NCBI RefSeq assembly: GCF_002553505.1 | Contig: NZ_PDCP01000019.1 | Coordinates: forward strand, 36,364-100,363 | Length of the DNA stretch: 64,000 nt | Direction of reading: 5' to 3' | Source of the DNA: Mycolicibacterium agri | Lineage (GTDB): Bacteria > Actinomycetota > Actinomycetes > Mycobacteriales > Mycobacteriaceae | The notes under the pieces: generated by a model | What the model saw: the letters and a program-made list of their open reading frames with translations, nothing else | Told to the model about the DNA's origin: nothing | The model's database searches: none | Shown here: positions 52,549-59,380 of the stretch, in pieces | Position numbering within the stretch: the first letter of the stretch is position 1 | Layout of the letters: every line of letters starts with the position of its first letter | Program-made: the position numbers and the translations under genes

Positions 52549-52563
52549 TTTCGCTGACTGAAA
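52549..52563. promoter_or_regulatory. IclR-type box 1
   Basis: TTTCGCTGACTGAAA, a 15-bp dyad with TTTC and GAAA ends. It is the copy nearest the catabolic operon, 33 bases before its first ATG. It matches the other two boxes of the divergent gap (52650 and 52736) at the ends and centre. Confidence 0.55.
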
Positions 52564-52649
52564 CTAGCTTGCAGTGATTGAAACTTGACGACGGCGACTG
52601 TCCGGTGTCAATGGAGCCGACGGAATTTCTTTCAGTAATCGTTGCCTCG

Positions 52650-52664
52650 TTTCACTGGATGAAA
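52650..52664. promoter_or_regulatory. IclR-type box 2
   Basis: TTTCACTGGATGAAA, a 15-bp dyad in the middle of the divergent gap, with five-base arms TTTCA and TGAAA. It is close to a consensus TTTCACTGNNTGAAA shared with the neighbouring boxes. Confidence 0.6.
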
Positions 52665-52735
52665 GATGACCCGAGCGATGCCGGGTCGCAGCGCGAACAG
52701 CAGGCAGCGGACATCTTTCAATCGCTGCTGATACC

Positions 52736-52750
52736 CTTCACTGAGTGAAA
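52736..52750. promoter_or_regulatory. IclR-type box 3, overlapping the regulator start
   Basis: CTTCACTGAGTGAAA; its inner 13 bases, TTCACTGAGTGAA, are a perfect palindrome. It spans the GTG start codon of the IclR gene at 52745, so binding would shut off the regulator's own expression. Confidence 0.6.
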
Positions 52751-53512
52751 GAGCATCGTGAAGTCAGCACCACGCTGTCCGGCGTCGAACGCACCGTCCG
52801 AATCCTGAAGGCGGTCGAGGCAGCGGGCGCGACGAACCTCGCCGACATCGCCCGGCGCGCCGGACTCAACGAGGCGACCGCGCTGCGATATCTGAACAGC
52901 TTGAGCAACCTCGGCTTCATCGAGCGATTCGATTCCACGCAGTATCGCCTCGGGTGGGAAGTGTTTCGGATGGGCCAGCACGCCATTTCGGACCGGGTGC
53001 CGCGCGACGCCGTCCGTCCGACGATGGAGAACCTGTTGGCGGAGTTCAACGAGACGGTCAACTTCGCGATGATCAAGGGCGACGCCGTCGTCATCATCGA
53101 CGTGTTGGAGAGTCGGCGCGGCGTCAAGAAGACCAACGTCGTCGGGCAGCATGACCCATGGCATGCGTCCGCGCTGGGCAAGTCCCTGCTCGCGTCGATG
53201 TCAGATGCCGAGTGGCGCAACATCGTTGGGACCGCACCGTTGCCGGCATTCACCGCGCAGACCATCACCTCGATCGAGGGTCTCGCCGACGAAATCGAAC
53301 GCACGCGTGCCCGCGGTTACGCCATCGACAACGAAGAAGCCGACGAAGAGCTGTGCTGCGTGGCTGCGGCCGTGCCTGCCAGGGCGGGACAGACGCCCGA
53401 GTACGCGTTGAGCGTCAGCTTCGTCACCCATCGGCTGGCGCCTGACAGCTTGGCGTACGCCGGTCAGAAGGTGCGGGAGGCAGCCGAGCAGATCGGCGCC
53501 AAACTCCGCTAA
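52745..53512 (+). CDS. IclR-family regulator
   Basis: Transcription factor of 255 aa. Residues 8-70 are the winged helix (VERTVRILKAVEAAGATNLA, GLNEATALRYLNSLSNLGFI) and residues 80-250 the IclR effector domain (HDPWHASALGKSLLASM near 137, ARGYAIDNEEADEELCCVAA near 190, where the conserved Glu-Cys region lies). It starts at GTG 52745 and faces the large catabolic operon. Three similar 15-bp dyads in the gap, one over its own start, suggest control of the operon and autoregulation. Confidence 0.85.
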   Translation: MKEHREVSTTLSGVERTVRILKAVEAAGATNLADIARRAGLNEATALRYLNSLSNLGFIERFDSTQYRLGWEVFRMGQHAISDRVPRDAVRPTMENLLAEFNETVNFAMIKGDAVVIIDVLESRRGVKKTNVVGQHDPWHASALGKSLLASMSDAEWRNIVGTAPLPAFTAQTITSIEGLADEIERTRARGYAIDNEEADEELCCVAAAVPARAGQTPEYALSVSFVTHRLAPDSLAYAGQKVREAAEQIGAKLR

Positions 53513-53555
53513 TCCCCAATCGGCGTCCCTGTCGAGGTGGTTCCGACTTGGAAAG

Positions 53556-53591
53556 TTGACATTGTGTCGATTCGAGTTGACACTGTGTCAA
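53556..53591. promoter_or_regulatory. Paired palindromic boxes upstream of SDR-TetR
   Basis: TTGACATTGTGTC at 53556-53568 and TTGACACTGTGTCAA at 53577-53591. The second is a perfect palindrome around T; the first differs by a few bases. The starts are 21 bases apart, two turns of the helix. The TTGACA parts may double as a -35 element. A TetR gene is the second gene of the transcript, so autoregulation is likely. Confidence 0.65.
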
Positions 53592-53622
53592 GACCCATCG
53601 CTCGACGAGAAGGACAGCTGCT

Positions 53623-54474
53623 GTGCGTACATTCCTCATCACCGGAGTCAGCACTGGACTGGGGCGCGCGTTCGCCTCGGCCGCCCTGCAGGCCGGCGAC
53701 GTAGTCGTCGGCACGGTGCGCAAGCCTGACGACGCCGCGGCCTTCGAGGCCCTGGGTCCCGGCCGTGCGCACGCCCGGTTGCTCGATGTCACCGACGACG
53801 CCGCGGTCTTTCGTACGGTCGCCGAGGTCGAATCGACGGTGGGTCCGGTCGATGTGGTGATCGCCAATGCCGGTTACGGCGTCGAGGGCATCTTCGAAGA
53901 AACGCCCCTTTCGGATGTGCGAGCGCAGTTCGCTACCAACGTGTTTGGCGTCGCCGCGACACTGCAGGCCGCCATGCCCTACATGCGGCAGCGTCGCGCT
54001 GGCCATCTGATGGCGGTGACTTCCATGGGCGGCCTCATGGCGGTCCCGGGCATGTCGGCCTACTGCGCGAGCAAGTTCGCGGTGGAGGGTCTGCTGGAAA
54101 GCCTGCGAAAAGAGGTCGCGGACTTCGGCGTTCACGTGACCGCCATCGAGCCGGGTTCGTTCCGCACCGACTGGGCCGGTCGCTCGATGACGCGCGCCGA
54201 GCGGTCGATCGCCGACTACGACGCGCTGATGGATCCGATCCGCACTGCGCGACAGAAGGCAAGCGGCAACCAGTTGGGCAACCCCGAGAAGGCGGCCGAG
54301 GCCGTCCTGTCGATCCTGGATGTCGACGAGCCGCCCGCGCACTTGGTGCTCGGCTCGGATGCACTGCGTTTGGCCTCCGCGGCCCGCAAGGCTGTCGACG
54401 ACGATATCCGACAGTGGGAAAAACTGTCTCGCAGCACGGATTTCCCTGACGGCGCTCAGCTCGCCGCGAGCTGA
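53623..54474 (+). CDS. Short-chain dehydrogenase/reductase (SDR)
   Basis: Classical SDR of 283 aa. Coenzyme loop LITGVSTGLGRAFASAAL near residue 5, NAGYG near 85, catalytic serine in MAVTSMGGLM near 133 and the YxxxK motif in SAYCASKFAVEG near 146. The C-terminal extension (residues 245-283) is longer than the minimum fold, as in retinol-dehydrogenase-like members. GTG 53623 follows AAGGACAG. It lies directly downstream of two palindromic boxes and 13 bases before a TetR gene, so it is probably induced by the TetR ligand. Confidence 0.82.
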   Translation: MRTFLITGVSTGLGRAFASAALQAGDVVVGTVRKPDDAAAFEALGPGRAHARLLDVTDDAAVFRTVAEVESTVGPVDVVIANAGYGVEGIFEETPLSDVRAQFATNVFGVAATLQAAMPYMRQRRAGHLMAVTSMGGLMAVPGMSAYCASKFAVEGLLESLRKEVADFGVHVTAIEPGSFRTDWAGRSMTRAERSIADYDALMDPIRTARQKASGNQLGNPEKAAEAVLSILDVDEPPAHLVLGSDALRLASAARKAVDDDIRQWEKLSRSTDFPDGAQLAAS

Positions 54475-54487
54475 CGCCCTCGGGTCG

Positions 54488-55135
54488 ATGGCCAAGGCAT
54501 ATCCTTCGCGCCGCGGCGCACCACCGGCAATGCGCAAGGGCGACCTTCGGGAACAACAGATCCTCGACGCGGCCGAAACGTTGTTGGCGACACGCGGCTA
54601 CGTGCACATGACCGTCAGCGACATCGCCGAGACGGCAGGCATGACGCGTAGCGGGGTGTACTTCTATTTCGCGTCCAAACAAGACATTCTGATTGCCTTG
54701 GTGGCGCGCACCGGCCAAACCCTTCAGCGGGGCGCCGAGGAGGTTCTCGGACGCTCCGGCCCCGTGAAAGAGATCATCCCGGCCGCTTTGGAATACACCG
54801 CCGGACAATGGCGTGACCACGGCGTGGTGCTGCGTGCTGCGGTGGATTTCGCATCGACCGTTCCCGAAGTCGACCGGATGTGGACAGAGACCGCGCATGC
54901 AATCGCCGAGGCCGTGGCCGAACTGCTGGTGCGCGGCGGATTGCCATCCGGCGACGGACCTGACGAGGCGTCCGCGGTGGCGCGCATGCTGTGCTGGATG
55001 GTCGAGCGCGGTTTCTATCAGGCATCGAGGATCTCCGAACAGGAGCTCGAGCGGACCCTGCAATCGTGTCAGTGGGTGTGGCTGCGGGTGCTACCAGACG
55101 CCGATTCACTGACGAAAAGCGACTTCAGGTCGTGA
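54488..55135 (+). CDS. TetR-family transcriptional regulator
   Basis: Regulator of 215 aa. After a basic 20-residue tail the helix-turn-helix runs through QQILDAAETLLATRGYVHMT and GMTRSGVYFYFASKQ, residues 22-70. The C-terminal ligand domain is helical, with WVWLRVLPDAD at the end. ATG 54488 is chosen since it lies just after the SDR stop. It is convergent with and overlaps the next gene's 3' end by 11 bases. It probably binds the boxes at 53556-53591. Confidence 0.83.
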   Translation: MAKAYPSRRGAPPAMRKGDLREQQILDAAETLLATRGYVHMTVSDIAETAGMTRSGVYFYFASKQDILIALVARTGQTLQRGAEEVLGRSGPVKEIIPAALEYTAGQWRDHGVVLRAAVDFASTVPEVDRMWTETAHAIAEAVAELLVRGGLPSGDGPDEASAVARMLCWMVERGFYQASRISEQELERTLQSCQWVWLRVLPDADSLTKSDFRS

Positions 55136-55559
55136 TGCGCATTTCGGCGCCCGGGTGCGAGCTGACCGTGATGACGATGGTCCCTTCGCCCGTTTCGAAT
55201 GTCGCATTGGCGTAGCCGATGAAACCGTAATGCCCGTCGATCGTGGACACCGCGGTGATGTCGCCGCTGCCCGAGCCGCCGGTGTCGAGGTTCGTCCAGT
55301 TGGCGGTAACGGTCAGCGTGCAGGAGCCGTCGTAGATGCCTGCGTCGTAGTGGATCGCCACCCGCACGCCGTCTTCGACGCGGTCGTCGACCTGTACCGG
55401 CGTCACCTGCGCTTCGGCGCTGACACTGCCGCCGCAGGTCGGCGAGGCCTGCACCGCAACGGGTTCGAGTTGCGCTGCGCTCTCCGCATGGGCCGCAGGC
55501 GCCCAACCCCATGGCGCCATCAGCGCGAGGGCGAGCGCGGCTCCACGAAACAACGTCAT
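55125..55559 (-). CDS. Secreted beta-rich hypothetical protein
   Basis: Exported protein of 144 aa. The signal peptide is clear: MTLFRGAALALALMAPWGW followed by a likely cleavage after AHA. The mature part is strand-rich and holds two cysteines (SPTCGGSV, DGSCTLTV) that could form a disulfide, with many Thr/Gly residues (NLDTGGSGSGDITAV). The pattern matches small mycobacterial secreted proteins of unknown role. ATG 55559. Confidence 0.65.
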   Translation of the reverse strand: MTLFRGAALALALMAPWGWAPAAHAESAAQLEPVAVQASPTCGGSVSAEAQVTPVQVDDRVEDGVRVAIHYDAGIYDGSCTLTVTANWTNLDTGGSGSGDITAVSTIDGHYGFIGYANATFETGEGTIVITVSSHPGAEMRITT

Positions 55560-55601
55560 GCCCGGCTATCGCCGGCCACCTGAGCTGTGTTACCGGAGCC
55601 G

Positions 55602-55922
55602 TTAGAGCAGCAGGTCCAGGCAGCCGTAGGCGATCAGACCACACACGATGGTCAGTGCCAGGTTCTTGAACCGGAACGACACCAACAATGCGATGACGCC
55701 CGCCAGCGATGCCGGTGAAATCAGTTGCAGATGCCCGTTTTCGCGGAACAGCGACGGCGCCACCAGCGCCGCGAACGCCGCAGCGGGAACCATCTGCAGC
55801 ACGAGGCTCAGCCGTGGCGGGACTTCCCTGGGCAGGATCGGGACGAGGATGAAGATCGCGCGCAGGACGAAGCCGCCGGCCGCGATCGCGGCGATGAGCA
55901 GCCATACCGTCGCCGTGCTCAT
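55602..55922 (-). CDS. azlD: AzlD-family branched-chain amino acid exporter, small subunit
   Basis: Membrane protein of 106 aa with three to four transmembrane helices (VWLLIAAIAAGGFVLRAIFI at the start, QMVPAAAFAALVAPSLF in the middle), the AzlD pattern. It pairs with AzlC to export branched-chain or related amino or organic acids. Its ATG overlaps the azlC stop by four bases, provided azlC is read with its frameshift corrected. Confidence 0.8.
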   Translation of the reverse strand: MSTATVWLLIAAIAAGGFVLRAIFILVPILPREVPPRLSLVLQMVPAAAFAALVAPSLFRENGHLQLISPASLAGVIALLVSFRFKNLALTIVCGLIAYGCLDLLL

Positions 55923-56645
55923 GATTCGGCCTTCTCGCCGGCCGAACGCCACCCGAGCGCCACACCCGTCGCGATGCCGGCGAAGGTGCCGAGCATCATG
56001 CCGAGGTTCGCGGGCAGATCCGCTCCCGCAACGGCTACCACGGCAGCGACCAGAGCAGCGAAAACCCTTGGCCGATTGCTGAGTTGCGGCGCAAGAAGCG
56101 CTAGGAACGAGATCGGGACGGCGAATGCGACGATACCGGTGTCCGGCAGCGACCCCGAGAAATGATCCGATGAATGAGCAGATCTGCCAGGTGCTCCAGA
56201 ACATCAGGCACGCGCCCAGATAGAACGCGATCTTGTCGCGGCGCGCCCACTCGACTGTCCGGGTCAGGGTGAGCGGCACGGCGTGGTCCACCAACAGGTA
56301 CGAGCCGGCCACTCGCTGTTTGACGTTCGCATCGGAGAACATTGGCGCCAATGTCGCCGAATAGACGATGAAGCGGGCATTGATGATGAGCGCCGTCGCG
56401 ATCACCACACCGACCCCGGCGCCGTTGCCGATCAGATCCAGCGCGGCCACCTGCGCTGCGCCGGCGTAGGCGAACAGCGAAAAAGCCGCCGTTTCAACAA
56501 CGGTGAAGCCGTTGTGGGTGCCCGCAAGGCCTGCGACTGCGGCGAACGGTGCGATGCCGATGAGTATCGGCAGCATCGCCACGGCGCCCGAGCGCAACGC
56601 GCGCCGCCTGCCTCCCGGGGCCGCGTTGCCTGTTGCTTCTGTCAC
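55919..56645 (-). pseudogene. azlC: AzlC-family exporter large subunit, single-base frameshift
   Basis: AzlC-type membrane protein. The first frame from GTG 56645 gives AVAMLPILIGIAPFAAVAGL, YAGAAQVAALDLIGNGAG and WSTWQICSFIGSFLG, then turns into arginine-rich nonsense. If one base is removed from the run of four C's at 56153-56156 (G's on the coding strand), the protein continues SLPDTGIVAFAVPISFLALL to GWRSAGEKAES and stops at 55919, overlapping azlD by four bases. The repaired reading has the expected helices and length, about 240 aa. So either a homopolymer sequencing error or a very recent mutation is likely. GGAAGGAGG precedes the GTG. Confidence 0.8.
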
Positions 56646-56721
56646 GGCGGCCTCCTTCCCACAACAAATCCACCGAAATATGCTGCAGCGCAGCCGAAGC
56701 CGTCCCCTCAGCGGTGGTGCG

Positions 56722-57450
56722 CTACCCCTCGCGGATGGCTTTCGAGAACTTCGTCGCCGAGTCGCGGATGTGCTTTCTTATCCGTTGTTCGGCCAGGTCT
56801 GCGTCGCCGTTTGCGATCGCCTCGGCGATCTGCCGGTGTTCGCGCCACGCCAGGTCGAACATCTCCGGAATGGTGCGCAGCATGCCGACCATCGCACGTT
56901 CGACGACCGACCACATCGGCACCATCGCCCGCCTGAAATACGGATTGCCAGTGGCGTCGAGTATGGCCCAGTGGAACGCGCGGTCCAGCTCCAGGAGCCG
57001 TTCGGTGTCGTTGACTCCGCCCAGTTCTTCATGCCTCTTCAGCACCGACGACAACTCGCGCAGCCCTCGCTCCGGCCGGGCCTGCGCCACCTCGCGGACC
57101 GAATGTGTCTCGAGCGCCTCGCGGACCTTGTATGCGGCCTCCACGTCGCTTCTGGACAACGCCTTGACCGCAACGCCGCCGGTGGGCAGCGGTTCGAGCA
57201 GCCCTTCAACCACCAGATCCGCAGCGGCTACCCGCACCGGCATGCGACTCACCCCGAGTTGCTGCGCCACCATCACCTGATTCAAGCGCACGCCCGCAGG
57301 CAACTCCTCGAGCACGATCGCCCTGCGCAGCCGGTCTCGGACAGACCTGGCGAGGGCGCTCGTGTCACGCGGCGGCAGAGCGCTCAGAGAAGAGAAGCAC
57401 GAGGCCTTCTCCTGGAGAAGGCCCGCGTCGGTATCGGGGTTGAGGCTCAC
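56722..57450 (-). CDS. GntR-family regulator, FadR/FCD subfamily
   Basis: Regulator of 242 aa. The winged helix covers about residues 30-95 (ARSVRDRLRRAIVLEELPAG, QQLGVSRMPVRVAAADLVVE), and the FCD domain covers 105-235 (DRAFHWAILDATGNPYF, WREHRQIAEAIANGD with the metal-binding histidines). GTG 57450 is chosen because CAGGAG lies seven bases upstream; a longer frame to 57543 would overlap the lyase gene. It follows the TPP lyase by 79 bases and probably controls the lyase/mutase divergon, where ACCACA/TGTGGT half-sites are present. Confidence 0.82.
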   Translation of the reverse strand: MSLNPDTDAGLLQEKASCFSSLSALPPRDTSALARSVRDRLRRAIVLEELPAGVRLNQVMVAQQLGVSRMPVRVAAADLVVEGLLEPLPTGGVAVKALSRSDVEAAYKVREALETHSVREVAQARPERGLRELSSVLKRHEELGGVNDTERLLELDRAFHWAILDATGNPYFRRAMVPMWSVVERAMVGMLRTIPEMFDLAWREHRQIAEAIANGDADLAEQRIRKHIRDSATKFSKAIREG

Positions 57451-57529
57451 GTCTGGTCTCCTGATGGCATGCGCAACGGAGTCACTGTATTCGCGTGCCG
57501 TCGAACCAGTGCCTTCGCGGGTGGATTGT

Positions 57530-59245
57530 TCACTGAGTGGCAAAGCGCTTCATCTCCGCGGCATTCCACGGGCCGACCGCCTGGCGTGGCGGAACCGCGG
57601 CCAGCCCGCTGAGATAGTCCGGCGACTTGGCCTGTCGCGAGACGACGACGTCGACGACGGCCGGCGCGTTGTCCATCGCGCGCTTCAGCGCGTCGGCGAG
57701 CTCACCCGGATCTTCCACCCGCTCGCCGTGCGCGCCAAAGCTGCGTGCCAACTGGTCATAGCGACACCCCGGCAGATCGACGCCGACGCAATTACCGTCG
57801 AACCGATCGACCTGATCGTGGCGCTCTATGTTCCACCCCTCGTTGTTGGCAACGACAAACACCGCCCGCGCTCCCCGCCGAACGGCGGTGTCGATCTCCA
57901 TCGCCGTGAAACCGAAACTGCCGTCGCCGATCACGGCCACGACAGGTTCGTCGGGCCGCTCCAACGCGGCCGCGGTCGCGAACGGCACCCCGACACCCAG
58001 ACACCCCAGCGCACCGCAGTCGAGGTAGTCGACGGATTTGAGGCCGACCCGCGCGAAGGAGAGGATGTCGCCTCCGTCTGCGACCACCACCGATCGGTCC
58101 GTCAAAAGGTCGTTCACCGCGCCGACGACGAAATTCGGTGACATCCGGCCGTCGGAGTCAAGGTCGGGCAACTGCAGTTTCGCGACCAGCTTGCGCGACC
58201 TCTCCTCGTTCGACTTACGCATGTCGGTGAGCCAATCCGTGTCCGGCGCAGCGGGACTCGCCTCGCTCTGCATCAAGGCGGTGAGCACCGCCGCGGTGCT
58301 GCCCTGTACCTCGACGTCGCCGCGGCGCGTCTCGCCCAACTCCTCGAACGAGGTGCCGATGCGCAGAAACCGCGCGTTCGGAGAGAACACCGCCGGTGAC
58401 CCGTAGCCGAGTTGGAAGTCCAGGCGTCGCCCCAGCGTGACGACGAGGTCGGCCTCGGCCATCGCCCGTCCCCGCACTGCGGGCACGTAGCCCGGCACGT
58501 CGTCGCGAATCGCGCCGCGGCTCTCGCCCGAATCCAGGTAAAGCGCCTGTGCCGCTTCGAGAAACGCCCGCACCTCGTCCGCGGCGGTGCGTACCGACCG
58601 ACCGCCGATGACGACGATCCGCGACGACGCGCGGATCAGTTCGGCGGCCCGGGCGACCAAGTCCGGGCTGGGAGCAATCTTTACCGCGGCACGCGGTTCC
58701 ATTGCGACAGCGGGGATGTCGGCGTCGTGAACCGTCTCCTCCAAGAGGTCCGTCGGGAAGTCGATGTAGGCCGGTCCGGTCGCGCCGGTCGCTGCGCCGA
58801 GCGCCGCCGCGATCGTCTTGTCCAGGCGCGAGATGACGTGGTGACGTTCGGACACCTGCTCGACGAGGCGGGTGATCGGCCTGACGATCTCGGCCTGGGC
58901 GATGTCCTGCATCGCGCCCATGCCGGTCTGCGGCCGCGGCGCGCGACCGGAGATCACCAGCACCGGGCTTCGCCCGACGAACGCGTTCGAAATCGCCGTC
59001 ACCGCATTCGTCAGCCCCGGGCCCGCGGTCACCATCGCCACGCTCAGGTCACCGGACAGGTCGGCCGTCGCATGGGCCATGTAGACGGCGGCGGCCTCAT
59101 GCCGCACATCCACGACCTCGATGCCGGCGCGGGCCACCGCGTCCCACAGCGGCTGGATGTGTCCGCCGCACAGGCCGAAAATGCGGCGTACACCCTGGCT
59201 GACCAGCCGATCGGCGATGAGCTGGGAAACGGTCATCTCGGGCAT
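57530..59245 (-). CDS. Thiamine-diphosphate-dependent lyase, 2-hydroxyacyl-CoA lyase-like
   Basis: TPP enzyme of 571 aa with three domains. The N-terminal domain holds the catalytic glutamate in DVRHEAAAVYMA near residue 48 and VTAGPGLTNAVTAISNAF near 72. The C-terminal TPP motif is GDGSFGFTAMEIDTAVRRG, ending in VVANNEGWN. The family includes oxalyl-CoA decarboxylase and 2-hydroxyacyl-CoA lyases. Beside a 2-hydroxyisobutyryl-CoA-type mutase and ligase, it may cleave a 2-hydroxyacyl-CoA to formyl-CoA and a ketone, as described for an Actinomycetospora lyase. Alternatives are acetolactate synthase-like enzymes, but no small subunit is present. ATG 59245 is preferred (AAGGA nine bases before); ATG 59266 and 59236 are possible. 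Confidence 0.75.
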   Translation of the reverse strand: MPEMTVSQLIADRLVSQGVRRIFGLCGGHIQPLWDAVARAGIEVVDVRHEAAAVYMAHATADLSGDLSVAMVTAGPGLTNAVTAISNAFVGRSPVLVISGRAPRPQTGMGAMQDIAQAEIVRPITRLVEQVSERHHVISRLDKTIAAALGAATGATGPAYIDFPTDLLEETVHDADIPAVAMEPRAAVKIAPSPDLVARAAELIRASSRIVVIGGRSVRTAADEVRAFLEAAQALYLDSGESRGAIRDDVPGYVPAVRGRAMAEADLVVTLGRRLDFQLGYGSPAVFSPNARFLRIGTSFEELGETRRGDVEVQGSTAAVLTALMQSEASPAAPDTDWLTDMRKSNEERSRKLVAKLQLPDLDSDGRMSPNFVVGAVNDLLTDRSVVVADGGDILSFARVGLKSVDYLDCGALGCLGVGVPFATAAALERPDEPVVAVIGDGSFGFTAMEIDTAVRRGARAVFVVANNEGWNIERHDQVDRFDGNCVGVDLPGCRYDQLARSFGAHGERVEDPGELADALKRAMDNAPAVVDVVVSRQAKSPDYLSGLAAVPPRQAVGPWNAAEMKRFATQ

Positions 59246-59306
59246 GGGCACCAATCCTTGGTTCATTGAAGTCCGTGGAGTCCGATCGCGGAACGGGTTG
59301 CAAATC

Positions 59307-59316
59307 CTGGATCCAG
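59307..59316. promoter_or_regulatory. 10-bp palindrome in the lyase/mutase divergent gap
   Basis: CTGGATCCAG, a perfect palindrome 62 bases from the lyase start and 65 bases from hcmA. It may be a second regulator site beside the ACCACA/TGTGGT cluster, or chance, given its short length. Confidence 0.35.
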
Positions 59317-59333
59317 AGTCCATAGTAACGTAC

Positions 59334-59356
59334 ACCACAAATGTGGTCCAACCACA
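59334..59356. promoter_or_regulatory. Overlapping palindromes, probable GntR operator
   Basis: ACCACAAATGTGGT at 59334-59347 is a palindrome with six-base arms. It overlaps TGTGGT-CCA-ACCACA at 59342-59356. Three half-sites thus alternate in 23 bases, just upstream of hcmA and within reach of the divergent lyase promoter. The GntR gene two genes away on the lyase side is the natural candidate regulator. Confidence 0.6.
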
Positions 59357-59380
59357 GCACTACGTCACAGAGGGGTCCGC

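Noticed and set aside
57451..57543. Longer N-terminus for the GntR regulator
   Set aside because: It would overlap the lyase gene and lacks the CAGGAG site found before GTG 57450.
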